A stretch of 64,000 nucleotides of DNA. Origin: Pyrenochaeta sp. MPI-SDFR-AT-0127. Taxonomy: Eukaryota > Ascomycota > Dothideomycetes > Pleosporales > Cucurbitariaceae. The stretch lies in contig JAGTJM010000019.1 in assembly GCA_020747015.1 (NCBI GenBank), positions 434,001 through 498,000 on the forward strand, given 5' to 3'. Shown piece after piece: positions 43,370 through 54,451 of the stretch (the first letter of the stretch is position 1; each line of letters opens with the position of its first letter). The notes beneath the pieces are model-generated. The model made no database searches, was not told where the DNA came from, and saw only the letters and a program-made list of their open reading frames with translations. The translations under genes and the position numbers were made by a program.

Positions 43370-43790
43370 GGTGAAGGTGCGTACTTTGGACTGAGCGTGA
43401 GCGTGAAACGCTCTACACCGTATGCAGTATGAGACTATGTGATTAGCCCTACGCTTCTTTGATCGAAATGCGAAAGAATTGACAAGTATGAGACATACTA
43501 TGTGTATGTAGGTGGAGTGGTGGTCACTTTTTTGTGGTGTTGGGGAATTGTGCTCATGCGAGTTGTAGGTCAAGAAATTAGGTTGGCGTGACGGGAGAAA
43601 ATGAACTCAAGGTGAATGACGAATTGGAAGAGGGAGAAGTCTCACTGCCATTAAAAATTCCCGGGTAGGTGTCTAGCTAGGCCATTACACATGATACCAT
43701 ATCTCTTTAATCAAACTCTTGTGGTACTGCTCTTGCGCTACATCTACACCATCGCGGATCCAACCCACAACCAGTTGTCAATTTAGAGAA
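43370..43790. other. Intergenic spacer
   Basis: Promoter of the large unknown gene and 3' flank of the epimerase gene. Nothing further is seen. Confidence 0.5.
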
Positions 43791-45070
43791 TTATGAGGTG
43801 GTAGAGAAGATGTAGTCAGCCTCTAGCGTATAAGTCTGGGTATTAGGGCCGAAGATCTGCTTTTTCTCTCGTTGCCACTCGGGATGGTTAATGGCATCAA
43901 TCCAGTCTTGAACTTCCATAACAATGCAGCCGTATTGTTGAACAAACGCATCACGACCCTCGAGACCTTGAGTCGACTTAATGGGAAGCGTACCTGTACA
44001 TCATTAGCAGCTTGAAGCCATGCGCAACATGTTTCCACTTACCATCCTGACCGCCGCAACTATACATTTGGAAAGCATCCTGATCCGAGAAGATATCAAT
44101 CTTGATGCCGGACCACTCGCTCCAAAGGGATGCAACAGGCCCAGACTTGCGCCAATCAAAGGGACCGTTCTGGGCACGATTGACAATGTAGCAGTTGTCG
44201 TAGCCGGTGCAGTTGGTACCGCAGTTGCCAAGTAGTTCAGGTGAGGTGTGATTAGCACCAATTTTCTTAGGAGCTGACCAGAAATCATTGATCGAATATT
44301 GCTCGTTGGGCAGAATGATGCCGTCTGGAATGAGAATGCCATCAACACTAACACGTTGACCGGAGTAGGGCATGTGGAAAGTGTGGTTCAGAGCAGTCGC
44401 GTCTTCCGGGTTGGCAAAGCCATCGAGATTCCAGTAGACCTGAGCCGTTAATATTAGTCGCTGAATATGGTTCCAGATATGATGTACTCACGTGAGAGGT
44501 CAACATGATGGGCGTCTTCTTTGTCGTTGCAAGAGCCACAATCTTAATCTTCCAGGTGTTTGGAGTCATGGTGTAGGTGACGTAGCTCACGACTTCACCT
44601 GGGAAACCCTCCTTGCCATCTGGGTCAACGATAGAGAAGGTAATCGAATCTTTCGTATGCGCGACAACAGTGAAGTTGCGATGGTCCCAGCCGTCCGGTC
44701 CGCCATGCAGAGTGTTATTGTTGTTGTGCTCGTTGGGTAGGATGTTGAACTCCTCGCCATCGATCACGAAGCTGCTATTCTTGATGCGATTGGCATAGCG
44801 ACCAGGTACGCCTCCAAGATGAGGGTGTACCTCGCCCTCGTACGTGGCCGCATCATCGAAGCCTAGGACGATATCACGCTCTACGCCGTCCTTGCCTTTG
44901 ACGAAAAGATTTGCAACTGACGCGCCGTATGGGATGAAGAGTCCTCGAATACCCTCGGCAGAGATCTCATACTTGCCTTTCTTGTCAGGTCCAAGCGTGC
45001 CATTTGAAGGCGAACCGTACTGCGCGACCGCAGTCGTGGCGAGCAGTAGAAGGACAGACGGTGACCACAT
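43791..45070 (-). CDS. Secreted aldose 1-epimerase (mutarotase)
   Basis: Exons 45070-44492, 44439-44043 and 43993-43791 join to 392 residues; introns are 52 and 49 nt. The enzyme interconverts alpha and beta anomers of aldoses such as galactose or glucose. The N-terminus MWSPSVLLLLATTAVAQ is a signal peptide, so the protein is likely secreted, as for several fungal mutarotase-like proteins. Family motifs are the GASVANLFVKGKDG start, HPHLGGVPGRYANRI, NNNTLHGGPDGWDHRNF (with the substrate-binding His), LTSHVYWNLDG formed across splice 1, and FSDQDAFQMYSCGGQDG. It has four clustered cysteines (NCGTNCTGYDNC and MYSCGG), which suit an extracellular protein. It ends in TTS before TAA. Nothing nearby is a galactose-pathway gene. 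Confidence 0.9.
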
Positions 45071-46568
45071 CGTGCACTTGTCAATTGCGGGTGAGTTGAA
45101 AAGTGGAGTGACTGGAGTGCCGTGGTGTGGAGAACAAAAGCGCCGAAGGCACAGGGAGAAAAGGCGGATATATATACGGCGTGGAGACCGCTGTCGTACG
45201 CTTCTACCACTTCACGGGCCCCGTATTCCATATCCTTTTCCTCTTTTACACGTTCCTACCTACCGCCAGGTCACGGCATCAACAGGGCTACACTTGATTG
45301 GGAGAAGCGGGCTACCGGGTGAACGCTAACGCGAGCAACGGACGTGCGTTTCCCCGCAGAAAAGTGCTCCGTGTCGATCTCCCAGGAACATAAGCCATGA
45401 CGAAATGAAGCCGTTCGGCGGAGAACGTCGGCGATTTGGCCGTGGAGCAGAGCTGGCCAGGGCAGACACCGCATTTTTACCTCCTTCCCGGTTCTTCGAG
45501 CGTCCTTTCCATGGTCAGGGTGCGCATTGGCTTGCTGGGCCTTATATTCATACACCAGTGAACTTGCAAGATACTTCCACACCTTCTACTTCTGTCAAAC
45601 GAGCTCTTGAGTGTCGGTTCACACCCTGCTGTACGCCTGTCGCTCTCCCGCGCCGGTGGTGTTGTGTGGCACTCTGCAGCTCGGAGCTCAGTTCATGGCA
45701 GAAGCTCGCACGTCGAAGCCGACACTACAAAGCTCACGATTTTCCACAGCACATTCCTCAGCAATTCCACTGCTTTTAGAGCGGTGCGAGAAACATGTTG
45801 AGAGTGCTCGCAGTGCGCGGAGATTACTCGAGGCATATTGACAATAGAGCAGGGTCATGGGCAAAAGGCCGATATATTTTGTGCTGGGGGGCGGCTGGGG
45901 CTTGCAGCTCACCCCTGTTGATGAGCTTGTATGCGGGGAGGCGGAGAAGCTTGACCACACCACCTAGAGCCGCAAGCGAAGACAAAAGTTGGAGGAAGGG
46001 ATACTAAAATCAGCAATATTGCCGAAAGCTCTGGAGACACCGTGCGGAGACACAGTGTAAATCAAAGAGAAGAGATCCTGTGACCATCGTTGGGTCAAAT
46101 CGTAAATTTTTTTTGGGTCGTCTGTCGTAACCACGATCAACATCTACCGCATACCGGGGATTTGGCATACAGACAAGGACAAGGAATAACAAGAGCCAGC
46201 GGCTCCATTCTCCAACCTGTCGGTTGCGAACTGCATGCACCGTTATGCACATATCCTCGTAGCTTACTACCCACCATGAAGCATGCAAAGTACATATACA
46301 CGATTGTCCGTAGTTTCTCACATTTTCCCACGTTAAACTCATCCCATTCCCTTGGTACAGAAACACAGGTGATCCTGAAAACGTAATGGCTGAAGTCAGC
46401 CTCTCCGACATGTCTGATATGTTGACAAAAGATCCATTAAGACACTTTTTATGATACCCTGCACCTCCCTGCCACACTTCCTCGATTCCTGACAGGTCTT
46501 CCTCGCAGCCAGGCCTTCAGCTACTCTGTCTCCGGGCCCAGTGAAGCGGTAAATTCAAAACAAGTCAG
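45071..46568. other. Intergenic, 1.5 kb
   Basis: Epimerase promoter on the left; 3' flank of the zinc-finger-like gene on the right. The frames present are short and overlap on both strands. No feature is supportable. Confidence 0.5.
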
Positions 46569-48564
46569 TCACTCGCGTTTTGGAGGATCGAGCGAGTGAT
46601 CATTGCCTGGAATAGCATCCGTAAATGGAGACGAAGAGTTACAATCCTCTTCGTCAGCCTGCGAGGGACTAACCGTGCACGTTGGCGCATGCATGTCCGC
46701 ATTTGAATCGCTGATACCCGGTCCCTTAATGGTGACCAAAGTGCGATCGTAAGAACTGCCATCTTCTTCAGACTCACAAGGGGAGCTGATCCGAGGCGAA
46801 GGGCGTTGCTGACTGCGTTCCGCAACGACCGCTTGGGCGTCTAGATGAGACAATACAGAATCATTCAGTCCTTGTGGCTTTGGCGCTTCAATACGGGAGG
46901 CAACATTGACAGCAGTCAACAGGCTGTCGAAATCGCCTCGTGGAGGGAGCCGGTAGGAATGATATGACCCGATCTCCTGGAATGCGTGCTGGCTCGGAGT
47001 GAGGGCGTTTGCCACGGCTTGTGGAAGAGTATGAAGTGTAGGGAAGCCGGGAATAAAGCCTTGACTGGAACTCATCGCTGACCCTACTAAGATTTGGTGG
47101 TCAGGCTCTTTTAGTATCCGCATTGGCCGAGTAGGAGTTCTCTTAACGATACGCGGTGCTGGCATGTCCTGCCTACAGCTAGGATGATCGTCCCAGCTCA
47201 CACTCAGCTTCTTGTGTTTCGCCCAGCAACCAGTTTTGGTCTGAAGGTCGCCGTTCTTAGCACCCCAGTGGTGTTTCTTGACCTTCGCGCGACTTGCAAA
47301 CGCCTTGCCGCAGATGCTATGAATGAACAATCTTCCTTCGGACGGTGTGCTGCCCGCCCGAAGGGTCATTTGCTTGCCTTCTGACCGAAGCGTGTCTGAA
47401 GTAGGCGGAAGGCTATCAGAATCGATAGTACCTCTATCGGATTGCTCCCCGACTCTAGCGACTGATCCTTTGTGATGAGGCGTTCTTGGTAGAGATGGCA
47501 ACATGTCGATGGAGGGCTCCCCGATGGGCACTGCGAACGCATCGCCGAGGACGGAAGGACCCAGATCTGCTACTGCGAATCTCTTGGGAGATACCATCTG
47601 ATGGCTATGAACGTCGTACCATGGAGCAGGCGGCTGAAATCGATCGTCAACAAGCGACTGCTTGTGCCTGGGTAGAGTATCTGGTCCAGCAACAGCCCAA
47701 TAATTACTGTAGGTTACCTTCTTCCAAGGTTCTTGCAGTTGACTCTGTGGCAGAGTGCTTTCAAAACCATGGTGTAGTGGACTGTTAGCATTGTAAGGTG
47801 CATGCGTGTAATGCGAGAACCTTGCCGGATATTCCGGAACAGATGATGCGAACTGATTGGAGAATTCAAATCTGGCTGGCAAATGCGCCGTGGGCGAAGA
47901 CGGTAATTCAGCAAAGGCTGGCCAGCTGTTCTGGTCATGCTGGGAGCGAACAGGCTCGTGCTGTAGATGGCGGCTATATCCGTCTATTACACTGGATTCA
48001 TTCAAAACTGCAGGATCAATTGATTGAATATTCTGAGTATTAGTAGAATACAACGTCGACACCGGTGGCATGCGCATGTGAGGCTTATGAGCAGGCTGCA
48101 AGAATTTTGGGGAAGGTTGCATGATGGGCTGATCGAAGTCGAAGTCTTCAACTCCCCAACTCGCATCTTTGTGATGAAGCACATTCATCAAGTCCTGCTT
48201 GAGGTCTTCGTATGATCTGAGCGTAAAGGTAATAGAGGAGATGGCATCTCTTTTAGACATCTCTGCGTTCTGGAACGAGCTGAGAATGCCATTGATCGTG
48301 TTCACCTCGAAGGATTGAGCACCAAATCGAAGCTGTACTACCTCAGAAAATGGAGTTCAAACACCAATTAGATGGACTGCTTCTCACCTTGATGTTCTCT
48401 AGGAATCTGTGGACGAGTTCGTCGATCCCCGGTGATTGACGACCCAAAAGGGTGTCGACGTCTTGGTCTAACAATTGATGCGTATTGTAAGGATTGCTAC
48501 AGTTGGATTAGCTGACATTTGATAAAGCCACATAGTTGGCTTACCCTGAGTGGTTATGCTCCAT
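46569..48564 (-). CDS. Putative fungal transcription factor with degenerate C2H2-type finger
   Basis: Three exons (48564-48545, 48496-48388, 48332-46569; introns 48 and 55 nt) join to 630 residues. The N-terminus (MEHNHSGNPYNTHQLLDQDV, then GRQSPGIDELVHRFLENIK) is short and acidic. Most of the chain is Ser/Pro/His-rich and disordered. Around residues 380-430 is a finger-like segment: HSICGKAFASRAKVKKHHWG followed by TGCWAKHKKLSVSWDDHPSC. This resembles the C2H2 region of fungal factors that carry KKHHWG and TGCWAKHKKP motifs. The first Cys of the finger appears replaced by His (H-x2-C), so zinc binding may differ. The two small 5' exons were found by splicing alone; both keep frame and remove the need for a GTG start. 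Confidence 0.75.
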
Positions 48565-48986
48565 ATTGAACCGCGCCTCTACCAAGAGGCAAGTTTCGGT
48601 AATGGCTGATAGTGTTCGATATGATAGGCAAATGCTCGGCTTATTTATTGGATGTGGTGTAGTGGCAACTGCGCTCAGAGATGAAAGTGAAGGAGCCGCA
48701 CGTGAACGGTGCAACTGTCACTTACACTGACCGCTCTTCGGTCGAACACGGACAGCTGTGTCTCAAGTTTGCCTTCACTGCGCAGATCTGCTCATATCAA
48801 GATACGGGGATTTGATTGCGTGGCGTATGACAGGAAAAATTGTTGACACACGCAAACAGCAACGACCACCTTGGGGCCATGTCAAAGATGAGAAAAGCCG
48901 CCTTGCTCACGCAATACCGATGCACCCAGTTCTTCGCTACCACGTTCTGTACTTCATTCTTCATATTGAGCTGCCGCGCCAACCGA
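48565..48986. other. Intergenic spacer
   Basis: Promoter of the zinc-finger-like gene and 3' flank of the amidohydrolase gene. No feature is seen. Confidence 0.5.
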
Positions 48987-50354
48987 TCATGAAATTGGCG
49001 TGGTAACTCGTCCTCTGAAAACTGTTTGTCGAGCATGTCCAGCATCGTACACCACTTCAACAATGCTCTTCCTACACCGCCAACCGCTATCCATCCGATC
49101 AAAGAGCACAAAATCAGCAGACTGCCCAGGTTCTAGACCTAGGGACGTTGGCTTACAGCCAATCGCAGCTTTAGCTCGATATGAGACGGTGTCCTGCATG
49201 GTGCCGTCAATTAGAGATATCATAATGGAAAGGATGTTACACAGAACCAGGTTACCTACATATAACAGCTCGGTGTCTTTCTTTGTGCCTGCTTGGTACA
49301 GACCCACTCCCAGACTTGCTATGGACAGAGGATCGCAGTTCCCATGTGGCGTGAATGCATTTCCTACGTTATTAACCGCAATCGCTGCATTGAAACCGTA
49401 TTGTCTGATAAGCTCAACGATCGCCAACGTCCCGCGTCTTCTTTCAGGTGTCTTCATAATGAATAGATCCGAGGTTGGTAATCCTACGAACGACACGGGA
49501 AGCTCACCGCTTTCATGTTTCAAACGTGACCACTCTTCTGGCCGGAACCTAGTCAAACGGGTACAGTGACCCAGAGTAATTTGTTTGTCAACTCCTCTGT
49601 TCATCCATTGCATCTCTTTGAGTATGCTAATGGTCTCCCAGATGAGAGGCTGTTTCTCCTCTTCCAGGAAGTAGTCAAGATGCAGGTCCAGATGCTTTTT
49701 TTGCTCAAGCGCCAATTGGGTGAGCCAACGAATGTTCGCTTTCGATTTTGACTCGTCCTCTTCTACATATGGCGTGCTGCCCAGTACCTCGACACCTCCG
49801 TAGGATGCTGCGGTAGTCATTAGGTTTCTAACTTCTGCGCCCCCATCTTCCCCAGAAAAGAGTGGCAACTGTGCAAATGCACAAATTTGCACTTCGCACC
49901 TCGCCCTGAACTCCTCTCTCAGTTTCAAACCGGCTGTAAGGCACTTCAAGCGCACTACCCCATCTACTTCTACAAAAGCTCTCATGGCAGTCACACCATA
50001 CTGAATGCTCTCTTCGATGAGCTGTCTGCCTCTTCTGAGCAGGTCGTCTTCCTCGAATCGTGACTTTGCCTTACCAGTCATCTCCATGGCTTCGCTGAAG
50101 TCGCCGCTTTCAATCTGCAAGTCGCTGTATTTCGGGTCCTGTAGTAGAAAGCATTTATCGAGGTGAATATGAGCGTGGCAAAGCGAAGGAGCGAGGAGGC
50201 GATTGCCGCCGTCGAGAGTGTCCGGATCATAGGCATCTTGGGAAATAGGGGAGTGAGGCTGTACAGATGCAATCTTTCCATCTTGGATTGCAACATCCCA
50301 CAGCGTGGATGACGGTTCGTTTGGTATCCGCACTGCTGAAATATACTTCAACAT
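48987..50354 (-). CDS. Amidohydrolase, cytosine-deaminase-like
   Basis: A single exon encodes 455 residues from the ATG at 50354 (MLKYISAVRIPNEPSSTLWD). The frame is open upstream, but that part lies in the divergent promoter region and lacks family features. The fold is that of metal-dependent hydrolases: N-terminal beta part ending at the HxH metal motif (LCHAHIHLDKCF, residues 59-69), then LDLHLDYFLEE, LGHCTRL (third and fourth metal-site histidines), and VGLPTSDLFIM. The usual Asp of the DN(V/I)RD motif appears as Asn here (AIAVNNVGNAFTPHGNCDPL), which might alter metal binding. The C-terminal segment LGLEPGQSADFVLFD closes the beta domain. Substrate is unknown; cyclic amidines or other ring amides fit the family. 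It is divergent to SNF12. Confidence 0.85.
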   Translation of the reverse strand: MLKYISAVRIPNEPSSTLWDVAIQDGKIASVQPHSPISQDAYDPDTLDGGNRLLAPSLCHAHIHLDKCFLLQDPKYSDLQIESGDFSEAMEMTGKAKSRFEEDDLLRRGRQLIEESIQYGVTAMRAFVEVDGVVRLKCLTAGLKLREEFRARCEVQICAFAQLPLFSGEDGGAEVRNLMTTAASYGGVEVLGSTPYVEEDESKSKANIRWLTQLALEQKKHLDLHLDYFLEEEKQPLIWETISILKEMQWMNRGVDKQITLGHCTRLTRFRPEEWSRLKHESGELPVSFVGLPTSDLFIMKTPERRRGTLAIVELIRQYGFNAAIAVNNVGNAFTPHGNCDPLSIASLGVGLYQAGTKKDTELLYVGNLVLCNILSIMISLIDGTMQDTVSYRAKAAIGCKPTSLGLEPGQSADFVLFDRMDSGWRCRKSIVEVVYDAGHARQTVFRGRVTTPIS

Positions 50355-50883
50355 AGTGGGCAACAGGTCGTCTTGGTCTGATCTTTGGTCTTGCTGGTGC
50401 GAAATGACAGAAGGACTTCTAACTACATTGGTGCTTAAGGTAACTACGAGTCCTTGCAGGGAAATAGAATTGATTGCTGATGACGTTTTGACAATTCCAG
50501 GAATGCTAGCCACATGTACCTCCTGCACGGTCGGGTCGTGGACTGCCAAGCAGCATGCATGGGAGCAGTGAATGGAATTGCTTCCACGCGACCAGACTGT
50601 CCCGTAGCTGTTATCTACATTGCTCATATATATGCATCCTTTTATGATGGAGCTTGCACCGTAAAAGCCGTGATGTTCATGTGCAGGTGTTTCGTGGGGT
50701 CTCCAGCCGACCGTTGCCCCGCCATGGATGAAAAGGGGACCTATCATTTCTGTGGTCAAAGCTGTGACTTCCTTGACGCGTCTTCCCAAACCCTCGACTT
50801 TCCATCTCAACCTTGCGCGCCATCATCGTGAAAGTCGCTTCCCCCATCGTCGCTGCCGTGCTCCAGTCGCGCACTTGCCCAAA
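50355..50883. other. Bidirectional promoter region, amidohydrolase / SNF12
   Basis: 529 bases between two divergent starts. A minus-strand frame remains open across most of it in phase with the amidohydrolase, but it has no family similarity. No distinct regulatory motif was recognised. Confidence 0.5.
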
Positions 50884-52636
50884 ATGCAACCGAACTATCG
50901 GCAATATAATTATCCGCCGCAGCACAATGTTGCTACACCTGCCCGACGAGGTCCCGGTACGTCAGATTCCGCACGATACCGACCACGCCTTCCCCCTACC
51001 CCCATTGCAACTTCTCCTTGTGCGCATAAACAAATATGATAAGCAGGACTGACCTGGATCACTTTTTCCGCAAACCAGGCCCCATTGTGCACCCTCAACA
51101 CCCGGCTGTCCAGCCCTACAACAACGCCAACATGCAGGCCCAGCAGCGCGCCGAAGCCGAGCGCCGCGAAAAGATGCGCCGAATTGCAAAGAACCCCACC
51201 GACAAGAACATCCCCGAGGGCGTTGACGAGGTTTGCATCGGCGACGGCGTTGCTCGCTACAAGGAGCTGCGCGAGGTCGAGCGCACCTTAGATGCGACCA
51301 TGATGCGCAAAAAGCTTGACGTTATGGACTCGAAGCACCACTCACGGGCATCGCGATACGGGACTATGCGCATATGGATCTCGAACACGGTGGAAAATCA
51401 GCCTTGGCAAGGCGGTGGTATCGATGCCGAGGCTTTTGACTTCGAGAGTGATACCAATGCAACCTATCGCGTCAAGATCCAAGGTCGTCTGCTCGATGAT
51501 CAGGGCGACGAGGGTCTCGAGGACGAAGACGAGGATGAGAAAGATGATGATGCAATGTACGTCTTCATTAGCTCTGGAGTACATTGCGCAGCTCTACAAT
51601 TTCCAAACTGGATCTTGATAGCGCTGCAGAGTACTTCCCAAGCTTACAACAAAGAGAAACTCTATACTAATCGTGACTCACTAGGGATGAGGATGAAGCC
51701 GGATCAAAGCCAGCCGCGAAACCAAAGGTGTTCTCGCACTACTTTACAGCCATCAATATCGACTTTGATCGCGCGAAAAGTTTACAACCCGACAACTTTA
51801 CCCAGATCGAATGGAAGCGATCCGAGAACCCGACAGCGAAAGAGAGCAATTTCAGCGAGCTGGAGTTTGAGCGCAAGGGCGATGAAAACATTAACATCAC
51901 TGTCAACCTGCAACGTTATCAGAATCCGGAAGTCTTCCGTCTCAGCAAGCCCCTTGCCGAGTTACTTGATACCGATGAGGAAGACCGCGCCGGTGTCTTA
52001 ATGGGCATATGGGAGTATGCACGGTCACAACACTTGCAACAAGACGATGATGAACGCAAGTTTGCTTGCGACGCCAAGCTAAAAGCCCTCTTTGGAGGCC
52101 AGGACTCGTTCTACTTCCCAAATCTGCCACAGCTTATCAAACCGCATCTTACCACGCTCCCACCTATCCAGTTGCAGTATACGATACGCGTGGATAAAGA
52201 CTACATATCACCAGCTGCTAATTCAGGCAAGACCGCATCGGAGCCCACCGTCTATGACGTTCAGGTGGCCCTTGAAGATCCCATGCAGCCGCTCTTTGCA
52301 GACATTCTACGCCGACCAGATAGCATTCAGACACTACAAGAGATTCAGAAGATTGACGAGCAACTCGTGCTATTAATGGGTGCCATTGGACAATCAAAGG
52401 CCAAGCATGCTTTCTTCACTAGCATGTCCAAGGACCCTGTGGCGTTCTTCAAGCGCTGGTTGTCCAGTCAGAAGCGAGATCTAGAAGTACTCCTCGGTGA
52501 GGCTACGCGCGGTGGTGGCGAGGATGCGTCTGGTGAGGAGTGGAGACGAGGTGGTGCTGACGGTGTATGGGGCAGCGAGGTTGCCAAGGAGAGCGTTGCG
52601 CTATGGTTGGCCAGATCCAATATCAAGAGTCACTAG
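50884..52636 (+). CDS. SNF12: SWI/SNF complex subunit SNF12 / BAF60 homologue (SWIB domain)
   Basis: Exons 50884-50956, 51079-51556 and 51685-52636 join to 500 residues; introns are 122 and 128 nt, longer than most in this window. BAF60/Snf12 is an accessory subunit of the SWI/SNF and RSC nucleosome remodellers. The N-terminus (MQPNYRQYNYPPQHNVATPA) is low-complexity. Conserved parts are PTDKNIPEGVDEVCIGDGV, YGTMRIWISNTVENQPWQ, an acidic loop (LEDEDEDEKDDD) at the second splice, VFSHYFTAINIDFD, FERKGDENINITVNLQRYQN, the SWIB core (YQNPEVFRLSKPLAELLDTD then RAGVLMGIWEYARSQHLQQD) and the C-terminal AKHAFFTSMSKDPVAFFKRW with LEVLLGEATRGGGEDASGEE. All features are complete. Confidence 0.93.
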
Positions 52637-52855
52637 TGTTGCGTTGGGCTAACAGGTCTCTTTTTTCTTAGGCTCAGGACTCTGCGGCGTACTGTTTGGA
52701 AAACTCTCTTGGAGCAGGGTGTAACTGCGGCGTTCAATCAGATACGGGATACCCAAACATCAACAATTTCATCGTCCCAAGCAGATAAGCACAAGTCATC
52801 ATTAACATGCCGTGAAATCATTGGGGCTGTACTATCAGCACCCGGACAGACAGAT

Positions 52856-54451
52856 ATGTGGTTGCGCGGCGGTGGGAACGAGTCTGGCACACACCCTCAA
52901 CCTATTAATTGGGATCGCAGGACGGTGACTGTTCCTCCTTCGCTTAAGCAACCATATCAGATCTCATCTCGCAATTTCAAGACGCCTGTTTTCAACCCCG
53001 TGAGCACTGGGCACATTGGCAGAGACTTCCTGTCACCGTCAAGTCAAGCTCGCCAGCGAAGGTTATCCAGCGACAGCGGCTTCTTCGAATGTGCGCTCGG
53101 CAACCCTGAGACTACTAAGCAGCCAGATTTGGAGCATGATTACGAGTATGCGTGGCCTGGAAAAGTCAACAATCACCCTCTACATCCACAGAAGCGCGGT
53201 CCAGGCCGACCAAGAAAGCATCCTTCCAAGATACCCAAGAATGGTAGAGGTCGCCCTAAAGGCGCCCATGATACCTACAAACGCCTAGAGAAGGGCATGC
53301 GTGTAGACCTGAACAAGAAGGAGTATCGTGTCGAGGTCGCAAGACGCAAGTCACAAACAGATGCTGCTGAAAAGAAAATGCAGCCGCCACTAGATGTCAG
53401 CGAGACACAGTGCGAGTATTCTCGGATCGATATGCTACAGATCTCACCTCCCACCAAGTCAAGTGACACAGAGGGCTGTCTACCTGCAGACTATGCTACT
53501 CTCCTTACTGAGCTGAAAGATGATTCTCTCGAGATCGAACAAATGGAGTACCCTGGCGCCTTATCGGACCTCATCAACTTAGATCATCTGGACCAGCAGC
53601 CATTGTCATCATTTCCATGGGACCAGAACATACCCCCGAGATCATACGAGCCCTCTCCTGCAAGCCCTGGTGTCATGCTGGATGAAGACCATGCTGTTGT
53701 ATGCGACTCGGCTGTTTGTCTGACTCCAGTTGACTGCATCGACCCGCGACTTCTCGAACTTCATCCAGATAGCTCGGACACTGTGCCTGTTCCCCTGGCT
53801 AAAAATCAGCAGACTGGCAATAGTCCACTATACTCAACTCTGCCATGCTATCCGATTGAGACCATCAATCTAACGAATGAGGATGTTGTGCGGCCAACCA
53901 ACTACCCTCATTTCAGCAGTGACCCAACAGCATATCCATCTATGGCGATTTTCAACACAGCCATTGGCCAAATTTTCATCTCACAAAGCAGGGCTATCAT
54001 TCTCAGACTGACCGTCTACGGTGTTCCAGATCATCATCTTGATTTTAATGCGGCGCAACTCTTGCTCGCAATGCCGACCGCTCGCATGGCTCCTGAATCA
54101 TCTGCAAGTTGGCATGACATTGAAGCTCTAGCAGTGTATTTCTATCCTCTCCCCCAGGTCCGCCATCAAATTCTTGCAACCTGGTATAGTGGCTTGGGGC
54201 CTTGGACTTCACAAACGGAGCATGAGCCGTGGGCTTATTGTGCTCCTTCTGGGCAAGAGATTTCCACGCTTGTGCAAAGAAGCGAGCAGAGTTGGCAAGT
54301 GGCAAGTCAAGCAGTTGGAACTCCGTTTATGACCTCGGACTATCAGGCCATACCACACAGAATCGGTCCAGTGCTTGGTCTACAATACCATCCGAATGTC
54401 AGCGATGCAAATCCAAATCTAGCAGCAACGCTTACTTTCAACTCAAGATGA
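52856..54451 (+). CDS. AT-hook DNA-binding protein, otherwise unknown
   Basis: A single exon encodes 531 residues from the first ATG (52856); the frame is open 49 codons further up, so an extra 5' exon is possible. Two AT-hook motifs occur close together: KRGPGRPRK at residues 113-121 and GRGRPKG at 130-136, flanked by Lys/Pro residues; such motifs bind the minor groove of AT-rich DNA. The C-terminal part is Ser/Pro-rich, acidic, with a possibly folded stretch (AIGQIFISQSRAIILRLTVY and SWHDIEALAVYFYPLPQVRH). I recognise no further family. It is in tandem with SNF12, 219 bases downstream, and both encode probable chromatin proteins, but there is no evidence of joint function. Confidence 0.75.
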   Translation: MWLRGGGNESGTHPQPINWDRRTVTVPPSLKQPYQISSRNFKTPVFNPVSTGHIGRDFLSPSSQARQRRLSSDSGFFECALGNPETTKQPDLEHDYEYAWPGKVNNHPLHPQKRGPGRPRKHPSKIPKNGRGRPKGAHDTYKRLEKGMRVDLNKKEYRVEVARRKSQTDAAEKKMQPPLDVSETQCEYSRIDMLQISPPTKSSDTEGCLPADYATLLTELKDDSLEIEQMEYPGALSDLINLDHLDQQPLSSFPWDQNIPPRSYEPSPASPGVMLDEDHAVVCDSAVCLTPVDCIDPRLLELHPDSSDTVPVPLAKNQQTGNSPLYSTLPCYPIETINLTNEDVVRPTNYPHFSSDPTAYPSMAIFNTAIGQIFISQSRAIILRLTVYGVPDHHLDFNAAQLLLAMPTARMAPESSASWHDIEALAVYFYPLPQVRHQILATWYSGLGPWTSQTEHEPWAYCAPSGQEISTLVQRSEQSWQVASQAVGTPFMTSDYQAIPHRIGPVLGLQYHPNVSDANPNLAATLTFNSR

